64,000 bases of DNA from Meandrina meandrites (GCA_963693305.1 OY855903.1:23512255-23576254); one strand, 5' to 3'. Shown: positions 35,701 through 46,645, numbered from the stretch's first letter. A program made the numbers and translations. The notes: a model not told the origin generated them from the sequence alone.

Positions 35701-38700
35701 CTTGAAACGTTAAGCCTTAATTTTTCAAGTTGCAATCCATTTCCATCCAAGCAATCTGCAGCCAAAGATGCTTGCTAACAGTTTCAGTGCTCCAATATAG
35801 CAACTTTGAATAAAAATGGACCATTATTTTTAGGTTTCCAGTGACACAAATATAAATTTTGGCTGTTCAAAAATCTGGTAAAATCTGTGACAAAGCCCCT
35901 TTAAGAGTGATAACAATAAAATTATTCTCATACCTCTGGAAGTGGTCCTGTCATTCCCATGGGATCCAACATAAAAGGAGGAGGTGGTGGAGGAGTAAAT
36001 CCAAAAGGACCATATCCCATACCAGCATCTCTCTGAAAAGCACTTTGTGTAGGGAATGGTGGGCCACTTCCTGGAGAAACCATTCCAGAATAATTCAGCA
36101 CCCCTCCCTGGCCTGGGCTGGTGACACCTGGATAAGTATTTCCCAATGGTGGACCAGCAGAAATGTTTGGCACGGCAGTTCCTGGGCCCTCCCATGCTGG
36201 CCTAGCTTGAATGTTACCTTCTGCTGGAAAGGTACTCCCCAAAGGTCGCTCTGCTTGTAGTCTTGTTGGGGTCCTTGCTGGTGCCCCCTGCTGACTTGGT
36301 GATTCTGGTTTTCGGCTTTGTTCACTTACAACTGGGACTTGCTGACTGTTTATTTGCATGGCCATGTTAGTGGCATTTTGTGCTGGAGCAAACTGTTCAG
36401 CCTTAGGAAGAAATAAACAAAATATTGACTGTGAGACAGTTAAAATAACAAATTAGGGTATTTCAATTTATGTAATAGTGGCAGATAGATGTCTGGGTTC
36501 AAATTCTGTAAATTATGATTATAACTAGCTAGAGTTGTATGTAAGTCTTCCTACATGCAAAAGACATTTTAATTTAACATTTTGGCTTCAGTAATTTAAG
36601 TAGCCAACTGATCATGCAGGTATCTTAGTTTAACTTATTACTATGTACAGCTAGCAAAATGTAGTTGGAAATTGAGCACTCTTGAGGCAACAGAGTATTG
36701 CAAAGGACTTTGAGGACTTCTGATTTTAAAATAGCTTCAAAGTTAAAGTTCCTCCAAAAAATGCACTAAAGGAGATTTAAAAATTTGCAAAAAAAGAACC
36801 TCAAGCCGAACCTGATTTTCCCTGGGTGTGGCTGGCTGGGAACCAAGGTCTGATCTTACAGGCTCGGCTTTTTTTGTAGGTGGTAGAACACTGCGTGTTT
36901 TGTAACACATTTCACAAATTTTCCGTGCCCTTGGGTTGTGATAAGTACAGTATTCACATTGCCATTTATCAGGGTCGACTACAGCTTGATCTGTTAATAC
37001 AACAATTTATTACAATAATTAGTGACAGTTTTATATGATGTAAAAAAATCCACTAAGAAATATGTATGGGCATGTATGACTGGAGAGTGCCATATTGATG
37101 AGAGACCAGAATGAAAGGTTAACAACTGCACTGCAAAATGGAGGTTTGGTTCCTGTAATATCCAGGAGCTTCCACTATTGGCAACCAGTTCCTAGATGGA
37201 GACTGCTCACATGGCTGGCAAATCCTGGCAACCCAGCCATGAGCCTGCATGCAGAAGGGAGGACAGGCACCCGACACAATGAGTAAACAGACGTGGAAAG
37301 GAGGAAGAGAAATGGGGAAGGAGAGCTTTGAGGCGATTTCCTACACTAAACACCCTTCTTGGTCCAGAGCACATGGAATCCTGGTCCATGCACATGTCAG
37401 AACACCACTGGCTACGACATGGGAACACTCTTTGTTGTTAACTCTGTTAAATTGCATTTAACTGCACATAAAATTAATTTATTGTGCATTACATAGCAGT
37501 TTTTATAACAGGAATAAAACCTCCACTTCTACGTCAATCTGATGAAGATCATGGCCACATCATTTTACTCCTTTGAATGGGTGATAGTACTTTACCTGCA
37601 GATTCAGTTATCTTGATCTATGCAAATGACATGACTTCAATCTTTATTAGATTATAGAGATAGAAACAGAGCCTAAAATATATGAATTGAGAATTTGTGA
37701 GAGCAGTGTACATCTATTCAATAAAATTCTTCTGAATGATTCTGTAACAGCATTGGATCTGTTGTCTTAGCTGCTGCTGTTAAGGTAGTCATACAATAAT
37801 ACCGTTTGTCATCCAGAGATGCTGCAACTAAAAAAATCATTTCTTCCAAAATACTGACCTGCATTTGACGAAGAACTAACTAGTCTTGTCCCAGAGACGC
37901 TACTCTCGCTTCCTTGTGACTGTTGCATTTGGCTGGTACCTCTTCCTTGATCCTGAGACAGCGCCCAAACAGGTGCAGGGAAATTTCTTGTTTCCGAGAA
38001 TTCCTGTTGTTGAGGTGATATATATGGGCTTGCAGGCTCCTTGACAGGTTTTGCAGGAAGTGGTTTCTTGCAGAACAAGCAGGTCTTTGCACCAGCAGAA
38101 TTTAAACAGTAACAGTTTGGGCAGGACAATGCGCCATCCTCATCTGCACTGGCAGGTCTTTGATCTCTTGGTGCTTTTGATTCAACTGGTGTTTTGTGTT
38201 GAGGAGGATTTGGTTTCCTTGGTGGCAAAGGAGGTGGGGCTGTTTTGTACATCAAACAGAATGTTATTTTACACCTTTCGATTGACATTTAATCCTGGCA
38301 AAATAACATCAATTTTGACAGAGGTAGTCATTGTTAATTAAATACAGTAACTGTGTGTGTTGGCCACTTGGCCCAGGAACAAAATGACATCATTGGCAGG
38401 GTGGCCTAGCAGTTAGGGGGCTGGACTTGTAATCTGGAGATCCCATGTTCAAATCCTAATCCTTGCCTCTGGATGAATTTGTCCAAATTCATCCCCCTTA
38501 TATCTCGTAAACCTGGGAAGCAGAATTATTTTGTCTAATGATCTTTATTAAATTGCCTTAAAAATTTTTGGTAGGGTAGAAATCAAACTACAGAGTTCTT
38601 TCCACAAGAAAGCAAGCAGCACTGAGCTAGCTATTGCCAGGAATTCCACTTGGAGAAAAGAATTAAGGTGTTCGTAAAAAAGGATCTCTCGATCCAAACT

Positions 38701-41700
38701 AGTTTCACCTTAGTTAAATTACTTACTCTCTTCTGTTGTTACATTATTATCTTTTTCATCCCTTGCTCCCAGAGGACTCTGTTGAGCTGCAGTGGTAAAA
38801 TTAGGAACAAAAGGTGGAGGCCTAAGAATTTCTCTTCCTTGGCTCTGACTTTGACTTGTTGCTGCTGGAGATTTAAGATAAATTTACAGGAATGTGAGAA
38901 TAGAAAATTAGCCACCACTACAACTTTGAACAAGATCAGCTTGTCTTTGGGTGTGGTAGAAGAAACTGGCTTGTTAAAATTGTGCTTTGAAGGTGTTGCT
39001 CAAAGATTAACGAAACCTAAATAAAGGGCCAAACATGCCACTTTGATGGTGGCCCCAGACACAAGCCATCCACTACTTGGCCATAGTTTGTAAATAGGCA
39101 GCTGGCATTTCAAGTGGCACAGTAGGCCTAGAAACTAGCTTTAAACTAAATGCATGACCAATATATAATTATCATACATTTTTCTAATTATACAGCTCAT
39201 TAAACGAAGTACATTACACTCTGCTCAAGGAACTCACTTGTTACAACCGGTGGCGTGCCCACTCTTTGAGTTCCGATCACAGTAGGTACAGTCATAGATG
39301 ATGTCACGGCAGGAAAGCTTGTCGGTGCTGGAAATGATGACATAACAGGCACTCTAGGAGATACTGAGCGCTGGATTGGCGGGCTGGTGGGCGTGGTCTG
39401 CTGTTTTGGAGGCGTCACATGTGATGGTTTTGGTGGGATTGGGGGTGGATGGTCTTCCTCTTTGGGCTCGGGTTTTTTAACGCCTTGAGCCACACCTTCA
39501 CCGGATGAAGGGGGTTGCTTGATGTTTCGTCTTGGTGCAGGCACAGGTCTTTGTCTTAGTCTAGGCAAGCAACAAAATCAATTACAAAAATAATAAAATT
39601 GCAAAAATTTCTGCAACCTCAGTAACCTTAAAAAAACCAAGTGTCCTTGCAAGCTGTCCGGAAATGACAAGGGACTTGTACCCAGGGAAATGTCCCTTGG
39701 GGGTTTGTCCCTAGAACAAGTCCCATTTCAGAATAACTTCAAAGGGTTCATCCCTGGGGAAGGTCCCTTGTGTCTGCCAATCTTATTTCAAAGAAATTTT
39801 TTTTCTTTTTCTTAGTCTCCCAATGCCTATTTCAAAATAAAGGAATACTCAAAAGAGATCATGAATATCAACTTCTTTATACCACATCAAGAGATTAACT
39901 GGAAAATTTCCTCAAAATACCAGAGAGGCAAACTTTTGTCTTTAGAAAAGCAGATTAAACTGTAAGTCTAAATGTAACAGGCAGTCAATTCTATGTGAAG
40001 CAAATCTACTTTAATTGGAGAAGCTTAAATTTAGTTTGGCCAATTTCAAGAAAATTACTTTGTGGAAAGAAATTTCTTGCACTGAGAAATTTAACTTTGT
40101 TAAATTATAACAAAATAATCAAAATGTAATAGCAACAAAACAGAAACAACTTCAGTTCAAAAACATTTCTTGCTGTAACCTTTAGTAACTCAAATCATAC
40201 CTCATCTCATTGCTAGCTGTTGCCGAGGCAGAAGCAGCAGCAGCTCCTTGACTCTGTTGTAATGTTGCTGCGTCGTTAGTAGCAGGGGTGGGAGTAGCAG
40301 CAGTGGGAGCAGCAGAAGCGGCACTCACTGCCGGCTGTTGTCTAGATGGACTGACTGCACCTGTCTTCAACTCAGTTCTTACATGATGTTGTCGAGAGGC
40401 ATGTTTATGATACAAGCCATCACATGGGGGGCAAAATGTGTCCTTGCATTCTTTACAGAACTTTGTCGCTACTGATTCTCCACAGATACGACACTCAAAA
40501 TTTGTAGCAGCCTGAGCTGGAGAGCTGCCAGTTGGTGAGAGTATGCCATCTTCAGCATCTTCATACTCAGAGTCTCCTTCGCTTTCATTGTTTCGTTCAG
40601 CAACATTTTGTGGTTCTTGCATTACTTGAAGTACAACCTTTTCTTTTTTAATCACCTGTGTTCAGTGGATTCAAATTGTAGATTGTTGAAACAACCATCA
40701 ATTAAGTTTCTCACAGTTTACACGACAAACTGATTTTTTAATAATAATAAGAATAATTATATAATAAAAACAATAATAATTTATTTCAACATGTTCAGTA
40801 TTATAGCACTTCATGGGTCGCCATGCAGCTCTCGTAAGGTCTCACATGAGTGGCTGAGAGAACAATAGAACAAACAACAAGAACAATGCCCCTAGCCCCC
40901 AAAACAATAGCAGCTGCTACACTAGAGGACCAGTAGAATTACAAGCTTACGAGAGCTGCATAACTATTCCACTTCATGCCTGTGGGGTCATGTATTTGCT
41001 AACTGGCACTAAGTTAAACTTGGATTCAAAATATACATGAATCAAAGTAAGGGATAATATCAACTTGAGACAACCATTAACTACCAATAACATTCAAAAT
41101 TAGACATAATTTTATATGCATTGGTTGAACAAATAAACTACTGAAATCGAGTTCCTTAATTCAACTAATGGCTTAAACTAAAATGTCTTCCATACCAGTA
41201 TTTATTCCTTACTAACAAATGTCTTTTCTGATAATTTACAACTGCACTGCTGGTAATATTTGTGCATCGGCTCTTTTGTATTTTTCTACCTTTCAGTGAA
41301 AATGTGTTTTGATGTTTTCTAAGATATGAAAATGACTTCACTACAGTAATTTAAGTAAAAGCCCGTTTCAGCATGTCATCACTCTGCTGCTCTCAGTTTT
41401 CAGTGAGTTTTGTTTTCAAATCGATTTTAATTGTAAATCAGAACCAACCCACCACTGGGAAAAAGCTTTATAAAGTACATATTGCATAATTATTTCTTTG
41501 TTTATACAACTCAAATGAACACAAATGAAGCATTTTGAAATTAAATTTCAGGGAGCAAAAATTGCTACCAGCAGTCTTCTATTGAAAAACAAGATAAAAA
41601 AACTTGAATAATTATAGTGTCTGTCTTTATACAAATATATAAATAATTTTTTCAACATTGCATGGACTATTACACATCAAGAAGAAGTGCTTATTGCAAA

Positions 41701-44700
41701 ACATTTTCAAGCACCTGTATTTTACGGCATTTTAATACGCAGTTATGTTATAAAGTGGTAGAACCTGGCCTTTCTTGCCCAAAGTTACATTTTCAAGGCA
41801 ATATATTAAACACACTCCATTCCTGCAATGCAACTGTCCCTGATTAAATATGTTTAATTTCCCCCTAAAGTTTTGGTTCACTTTGGTTTGGCTTATGAGG
41901 CTTGTGAGCTGACATGTGAGTCCATTACGCATGTAGCATGCTTTTGTTATATTTCATGCCAGACATGTGCAGCACAAAATAATATAATAAAATGCTGCAG
42001 AGAGGAAAGCCATCATCATTATTGCTCCAGTGATTGAAGAAAACCGTCCACGTAACTGATATTTATTGGCTTGTTCAATAAACACCGTGAGAACTTGGTG
42101 CTGCCTAAAATCACTAGAGGAAGATTGAGCTGCCGTACTTTACTTCTTGTGGCTTGTATCTCACGTCAACTGAACTCAAAGGCAAAAAGGTGCTTTCGCA
42201 TATGCTTTCGCAACATTGACAAACTTTCTGGAAATTATATTAGCGCGAGCTTTTCAGATGCGTAAATGTGGACCTTTAAATAACTTATTAATAAACAAAT
42301 GGTCTTAATAAACATTAAACAAAGGGTAACAATACTCGTAAACTACAAATCCTAAACAATCTGTTTAAATTGACTTAATAACGACGAAGCACAAAAACTA
42401 AATTAATGGAAAAGTAATTGCGCCATGTAGAGCATGTGCAGTTTGTTGAAGTCGCACGCACTACCTCAGTTTGCTAGTCTCGTGCGCAACTGTAGCTACA
42501 GTCATCACCATTTCTGTTCATATCAGTAGATGCGCAAGGCTACAAAATGGAAGAAACAAACCCCTTAAAACATCTGAAAGGCCAGTTTCTTTTTTACACC
42601 TGGTAAGTCACAGGAAATTACCAAGAGTTGAGAGGTGTACCCTGAGAAACAGGTGCAATTCAGGTGATTGCATTCTCCATTGTCAAATACAATATTTAAT
42701 GTTCCATCTCACTTTCCCCTGCAGTTTTCAAGAATAGTTAGTTACCCAGTTAACCAGTTAGTTACCTTTCCTCCTGATGGATCCATGGGCTCTTTTCCTC
42801 CTTGCCTCCTTGGCGAGGGTGTTGGGGAGTACCTTGATGGTGGGTTCCCTGTGCTTGGTGGAGGTAACTGACTTGGTCTTGTAAATGGGTTCACTGTTGA
42901 CCCTGTGGTGGCTGTAACAGGGTATGGAGGCCTAGATGCTGCTGGTGGAAAACGCTGTGGCCTTGATGGTGGAAAGCTTGCCCTGAAAAGTCTTGGAAGT
43001 TCCACTTCTTCCTGAGGAACTGGTGGGTCCATTTCATAAAACGGATGCTTATTTACAAGCAGTGTATCAATTTCGAACCTAGCAAAAAACAAATCTGGCG
43101 CTAGCTCTTTAAGCCTGGGAACATCAGGTTCAGGTACATTGCTAGGAAAGGCAACACCGTCGGCAATATCTTGCGTGTATCCCATTTGTGCTAGAATATC
43201 ACGGCTGCCTATCAGTCTGCCAACATGAACCTGTACTAGGGAGCTAGTGAATTTGACAGTCCGCCAGTAAGGAGGACGTGCTTCTTTTATTAGATTTGAG
43301 GCATACTTTTCCAAGATACCCAATCCTTGAGTTAGATGAAGGAACCGAGGTTTTTCCTAAAATTGCAATGGTTATAAAATAAGCAAAGTGAGTCTATAAA
43401 ACGTTTTAAGTATTAGAAGACACTAATAAGATCATTGTTCTGAAAACACTTACAGTACATCATTGTATTTTGTTGGGTTTATTTTATAATGGGCAGACAG
43501 AAAAAATACATTTATATGGCCTGATGGTAAAGGTAGGTATGCAGGTAAAGTCTGCATTCAGATGTACAGTCCCATCACCACTGTAAAAGATTTTTATATA
43601 AAAAAAAATATAAGTGGAAGGGATAAAAAAGACTGCTTCAGACTAAGGTACCAGTTGTCTGCAATTGGTTGGAAAAAAATTTCCTACCAATGTTCTTTAG
43701 GATAGCAATAAAAAATGCTAGAGGATTTTTCATGAAAAGTCGAGATTATTTTTTGTACTTTTACAAGCCACCACAATGCACAATTGTCACTGCATCATCC
43801 AGGACAATACCTGGTCCAATACTTGAAAATATTAGACTGGCAGTGGAGAAATCTGACTGGTTGATTTCATTGCTTTCCCTGACTATCTTAGTAGTGCAAT
43901 ACTTAAAAAGATTACTAAGTATTTAACAGACATTTATAACAACAGGACTATAACCTTGTTTGCTTCAAACACTCTCAATATATCAAGCTGCACATATTTT
44001 CTCTCAATGTCCACATCCAAATTCATGAGAAGTGAACACAATTCCAGTAATTTCTGTAGAGACATGTCAGTTATATTCAGATATTCTTCCACGACAGCAG
44101 CTCTTCTTGCTCTTATTTGAACTTCCTTTTCTTCTTCACTAAGGTGGGAAAGTCTTACAGCACTTTCCAGAGGGATCTGCCGTCTCTTAACTGTTATTAG
44201 CACAGAAGGTTCTTCTTCTTGAGCTGACTGTTCTGATGGAAGGTTTAAAGGTCCTACAACAAATGTAAAAGCAATGTAAAATTACATTGCCTGTATTATT
44301 TTTAAGCGATGACGTCATTTTATGACGCCATCGGTTAATGTTGGAAACTGGAAAAGCGATGGAATTTTTGAAATTTTTGGTGTTACGATTACTCCCCGAA
44401 TTGAACCGAAGAGCACTGGGAACTAGGTACATGGTTTGTGTTCATTTTGAGATCCGCCATCTTGGTTTCTCGAAGGAGGATATTGTTGGCAGCTTGTATC
44501 ATCACCGATCGATAAACTGCATTTGATTTGTAGCTGTTAAATTGAGATTTCGAGTCTGGAGTGAGTGTTGCACTTTATCAGTTATTCACTTTATCGAATA
44601 AGTTTGGCGTAAAGTTAAGAAGAGATGCCTATGGAGACTGCAAAAGAAGGCAACTGATTATTAGCAGTTTGAAACATCTGTTGAAAAGGTGAGCCATCTG

Positions 44701-46645
44701 AAATCTTTGTTTTTCTAAACGTACATTCATACCGTAGATCATGGTGTCTCTTGTAAATTTTGTAATATAGAAAGCCTGTTAACGTACATGATATATTCAT
44801 TTGAAAGCCATATTACTACTCAAATCGTGCGAGATTCTAGTTTACACACTGTTGAAGCATTGTCGAGTACAGAATTAAACAACCGTAAGTAACAAACAGC
44901 TTATATCACGCCAGGCTTTCGTCACTCAAATGCGGTTTTACGATTTTATATTTTTACAATTCACTTAGTTCAGTTCTCGTCTTTTAATTTGGCATGAAAA
45001 AATCTACTATCTGAGATTCCTCTGTGTCTGTTTTGTAACGTTTTGATGACTTACACATATGGACTGATTTGCATAGCAATGTGTTAATTTATGTCAGTCA
45101 AAGACTAATACCTACTTTTGACTAATAAAACCAACTTATACTTTAATCAGCAACAAAGGTTATTGTGTAATTTTTGATTTATTCCCAAGATCTGCATATG
45201 GTAACTGGTACAAAAATGTAATAGTACAAAGGAAATGCTGCAATGTCTTAAAAACATTTATAGAGGAAAAGTTATAATATTTGAGTGTTGGGTGTTTAAG
45301 TAAAAAAAAACATTATCACGTAGTCACAGCATTGTAGGTACTTGTTGTAGGTAATTATAATTCATACCTTCTTTTATTCTGTTTTTAGGACTCAATCACA
45401 GAAAAAACTGATATGAGAATATTAACCAGAACACGAACCCCGGCTTCCACATTTTAACCCATAGACATGCATGTAGAAGAAACATAATGCACCATCATGT
45501 GAAACTGTTCACAGTCCTCTCTTTTTTTTCATATTTGTATGCCAAAGAAAATATTATAAAATAAATATCACAATATCATCACTTTGTCCAATCAGTTACT
45601 GTACTGTAAGGGTAGAGCCTTTTGGGAGGTCTGCTTTAACTTCAGTGTTGTAGGCATGTTATTCTGTGGTTAGATATTTTTTTATTTTTTTTTTATAACC
45701 TCCCTGTTGTATTGAACATGTCACTTATACCAATTTTCCCCACTCACATGACTGTTCAGATTTCCAGAAAACATTAAAGGCTCCTTGTAAAACGTCATCG
45801 CTTCTGCATGCATTGCATGCCGTTTATTTTAACTGGTTATCCATATATACAGTTTCTTGACAACATTGACTATGGATTGAGTAAAGGAAAAGAAGAGGAC
45901 AACAGGTGTAGGGTAGCTTGCATAATATTTTTTGTGAATGGGGAGTTCACTGAAGATCTGTTTCTTTCTTCCCTCAATGGTGGGGGTATGGATATTTTCT
46001 GGAACCATACAGTATGACATACAGCAGAGTAATCTTTGACAAATTTTGGTTTTTGGAAATGTGATGAAACACTGTCTCAAGTGTTAAATATATCTTGATA
46101 TCAGGTAAACAGTAAACAGAAAATTGAAAACATATAAATTTATGCTAATTAAGATCATATATCCAAGTCACAGTTACAGTTGTGTTTTTTCTTTGTTTTG
46201 TTTTTTTCCTAACAATTATTATTAATGAGTTGGATAATGTTCCTATTGTCACTATCTAGCACCCAAAAACACATTTTAAATTACTTTATTTATAAAGGAA
46301 TTGTTATAATTTCTATAAAAACTTACTTTGTACAGGAGTGGTGACCTCAGGGTTTCTGTAAGGAGTATCATGATTGACTGAACCATGAAAATGTCTTGGT
46401 CGTACAACAGGGCGATTACTCCCTTGCATTGTCGTATGTGTGATTCCACCATGAGGACCATCTACTGTATCTCGGAGATAAAGAGGTCTATCCCATACTA
46501 AATCTGGTGCATCTGGACCGGACGTTGAAACATCTTGTAACGCATCAATGACCGTGCCAGAGAAATTATTTTCCTGGATGATCCTGCGATTTATTTCATC
46601 TTCAGAAAGGGAGTTTTGTTGCCTTGAAAAGTTTTCATTTGCCAT
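19023..46645 (-). CDS. RNF31: HOIP/RNF31-like RBR E3 ubiquitin ligase, 22 exons, 1,779 residues
   Basis: HOIP is the catalytic subunit of LUBAC, which builds Met1-linked (linear) ubiquitin chains in NF-kB and cell-death signalling. I rebuilt 22 coding exons, in transcript order: 46327-46645, 43955-44253, 42766-43356, 40201-40655, 39238-39560, 38727-38864, 37859-38239, 36812-36990, 35934-36401, 32446-32622, 31664-31924, 28157-28426, 27585-27782, 26042-26218, 24354-24452, 23276-23368, 22633-22747, 21950-22077, 21555-21711, 20917-21055, 20345-20513, 19023-19226. All have GT-AG borders and matching phases; they total 5,340 bases and end in TAG. Domain order: PUB (~165-295), B-box-like finger (~457-495), two NZF-type fingers (~745-772, 843-866), UBA-like region (~1080-1340), RING1 from Cys1342, IBR, RING2 with predicted catalytic Cys1530, LDD, acidic tail. 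It is much longer than vertebrate HOIP (about 1,070 residues), mainly in low-complexity linkers. Exact borders of weak donors, and any 5' non-coding exon, are uncertain. Confidence 0.9.
19633..19950. mobile_element. Hairpin repeat bounded by poly-G and poly-C runs (HOIP intron 21)
   Basis: A 16-base G run (19633-19648) followed by ACTCCCATATG has its inverted partner CATATGGGAGT followed by a 19-base C run (19932-19950). GGGGATGCTCGTCG near 19668 pairs with CGACGAGCATCCCC near 19900. The centre includes TTTTTAGCCATCAAGGTCTC, found again at about 54525, so this is a dispersed family. Confidence 0.6.
20271..20300. repeat. (CAGT)n microsatellite
   Basis: Seven and a half perfect CAGT units lie in HOIP intron 21, just downstream of exon 21. 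Confidence 0.9.
20345..21711 (-). CDS. RNF31: HOIP exons 19-21: linear chain-determining domain (LDD)
   Basis: Exons 21555-21711, 20917-21055 and 20345-20513 follow RING2. [18 protein letters not shown] and [19 protein letters not shown] match the LDD that positions the acceptor ubiquitin Met1 amine, and [19 protein letters not shown] continues the helical extension. The conserved HHPRDC block argues that linear-chain specificity is retained. An alanine-rich insert (GAAAAAP) sits between the two halves. Confidence 0.82.
21950..27782 (-). CDS. RNF31: HOIP exons 13-18: RING1-IBR-RING2 catalytic core
   Basis: RING1: [26 protein letters not shown] and [14 protein letters not shown] (exons 27585-27782 and 26042-26218). 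The helix before the IBR is in exon 24354-24452. [17 protein letters not shown] and [19 protein letters not shown] (exons 24354-24452, 23276-23368 and 22633-22747). RING2: [16 protein letters not shown], then [18 protein letters not shown] (exon 21950-22077). The Cys in GGCMHF (residue 1530) matches the thioester-forming catalytic Cys of HOIP. All zinc ligands I can check are present, so the enzyme appears active. Confidence 0.88.
22140..22490 (-). repeat. Two tandem tRNA-derived SINE copies (HOIP intron 17)
   Basis: Reading the minus strand, each copy has a B-box-like GGGTCATGGGTTCAAACTCC or GGTCATGGGTCCAACTCC followed by CATTGGTGGGCTCA or CATTCATGGGGCTCA. The copy at ~22330-22490 also has an A-box-like TCAGTGGTTGGAGTG. 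The two copies (about 22140-22290 and 22330-22490) share AAATCTTTTTnC and a TTCTTCATT tail. They are retroposons; the tRNA-like part is not a complete tRNA. Confidence 0.55.
23702..23753. repeat. (TG)n-(G)n microsatellite
   Basis: A TG-repeat tract runs into a 19-base G run, in HOIP intron 15. The open frames that cross it are low-complexity artefacts. Confidence 0.85.
24050..24180 (-). repeat. tRNA-like SINE remnant (HOIP intron 15)
   Basis: On the minus strand, TGGCGCAATGGTTAGCAC (A-box-like) is followed by ATTGGACTATGATTAAGCAG and GGTTTGAGCAC (a degenerate B box). This fits an old tRNA-derived SINE. No strong body similarity to the 6.5-kb SINE was seen. Confidence 0.4.
26899..26938. repeat. 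Small hairpin (CCAAAACTGGGGAA arms)
   Basis: Perfect 14-base arms lie at 26899-26912 and 26925-26938, with a 12-base loop, in HOIP intron 13. Probably part of a decayed element. Confidence 0.5.
27120..27313. mobile_element. Foldback repeat in HOIP intron 13
   Basis: The left arm AAACACAATAGCAGCCATTT pairs with AAATGGAGGCTATTGTTT at the right. Inner arms GGACATTATTTGTTCC / GGAACAAATAATGTCC pair perfectly around a short centre with AGCTTCGCTCTCG. Non-coding; the translations across it are artefacts. Confidence 0.55.
27585..32622 (-). CDS. RNF31: HOIP exons 10-13: UBA-like helical region up to RING1
   Basis: Exons 32446-32622, 31664-31924, 28157-28426 and 27585-27782 all join at phase 0. They encode a helical region with [51 protein letters not shown] and [20 protein letters not shown], running directly into RING1 ([14 protein letters not shown]). 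In mammals the HOIP UBA contacts the UBL domains of HOIL-1L and SHARPIN; the equivalent role here is inferred. Confidence 0.75.
28757..30665. mobile_element. 1.9-kb non-autonomous DNA transposon with CAGATCTG arrays (HOIP intron 11)
   Basis: The left end CCCGTACGAAACCAGCAGAT (28757) mirrors ATCTGCCGGTTTCCTACGGG ending at 30665. Both ends carry dense subterminal copies of CAGATCTG and related CTGCAGA words (28775-28960 and 30460-30655), in a pattern expected for transposase binding. The flanks share AAACTA, a possible imperfect duplication. No transposase frame lies inside. Group not assigned. Confidence 0.65.
32646..35933 (-). other. HOIP intron 9, with a direct repeat but no named gene
   Basis: This 3.3-kb intron lies between exons 9 and 10. 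It contains two direct copies of a ~40-bp block (TCCAAAAA.., then CTCTTAGTCGGC) near 32735-32765 and 34950-34985. It also has two CAGCCGTTGTTTGGGCTCGT-like segments around 34250-34290 in inverted arrangement. Short open frames on both strands show no domain. Confidence 0.4.
36812..38239 (-). CDS. RNF31: HOIP exons 7-8: two NZF-type zinc fingers
   Basis: Exon 37859-38239 holds [19 protein letters not shown], an NZF-like four-cysteine finger that lacks the usual tryptophan. Exon 36812-36990 holds [21 protein letters not shown], a canonical NZF (W-x-C-x2-C-x3-N-x6-C-x2-C) with Thr-Tyr at the position used by ubiquitin-binding NZFs. In vertebrate HOIP the NZFs bind NEMO and ubiquitin. Exon 8 has two in-frame donor choices, after CAG at 36812 or after GAG at 36800. 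Confidence 0.75.
38396..38560 (+). repeat. tRNA-derived SINE (HOIP intron 6)
   Basis: A tRNA-like head (GGGTGGCCTAGCAGTTAGGG, then GGACTTGTAATCTGGAGA and a B-box-like TGTTCAAATCC) is followed by a CTCTGGATGAATTTGTCC body. The A and B boxes are well placed, but the acceptor stem is not intact. A retroposon, not a tRNA gene. Confidence 0.6.
40201..40655 (-). CDS. RNF31: HOIP exon 4: acidic linker and B-box-like zinc finger
   Basis: The exon begins VIKKEKVV after a clean AG and ends on a GTATGA donor in phase 2. An acidic stretch ([12 protein letters not shown]) precedes a Cys/His cluster [19 protein letters not shown], then [17 protein letters not shown], with the C-x2-C ... C-x2-C ... C-x2-C ... 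H-x6-H pattern of a B-box-like finger (residues ~457-495). An Ala/Ser/Thr/Gln-rich segment follows. Vertebrate HOIP has a zinc-finger cluster in a similar place. Confidence 0.75.
40741..40990 (-). repeat. Possible retroposon 3' end with AAT-rich tail (HOIP intron 3)
   Basis: An ATT/AAT microsatellite-like tract at ~40740-40790 abuts a non-repetitive block containing CAGCTCTCGTAAG (40851) and an inverted match CTTACGAGAGCTG (40956-40968). The arrangement suggests a repeat with a simple-sequence tail, but I cannot name it. Confidence 0.3.
42766..44253 (-). CDS. RNF31: HOIP exons 2-3: PUB domain
   Basis: Exons 43955-44253 and 42766-43356 join at phase 0 through [13 protein letters not shown]. 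The joined segment ([19 protein letters not shown], then [31 protein letters not shown] and NKHPFYEM) follows the N-terminal PUB domain of HOIP, which in vertebrates binds the PIM peptides of OTULIN and SPATA2/CYLD (deubiquitinase partners). The rest of exon 3 is a proline-rich linker ([27 protein letters not shown]). The sequence alone does not prove that the PIM pocket is functional. Confidence 0.8.
44310..45575 (+). ncRNA. Candidate two-exon non-coding transcript inside HOIP intron 1
   Basis: On the strand opposite HOIP, promoter-like motifs occur: a perfect CRE (TGACGTCA, 44310-44317) and a YY1-type GCCATCTTGG (44456-44465). They are followed by a strong donor (GAAAAG-GTGAGC, GT at 44689-44690), an acceptor with a T-rich tract (TTTTTAG, ending 45388) and AATAAA at 45560-45565. 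The joined sequence has no long frame. The signals are visible; transcription is inferred. Confidence 0.3.

Noticed and set aside
38396..38470. Possible tRNA gene
   Set aside because: A and B boxes are present, but the acceptor stem and cloverleaf are incomplete and a SINE body follows.
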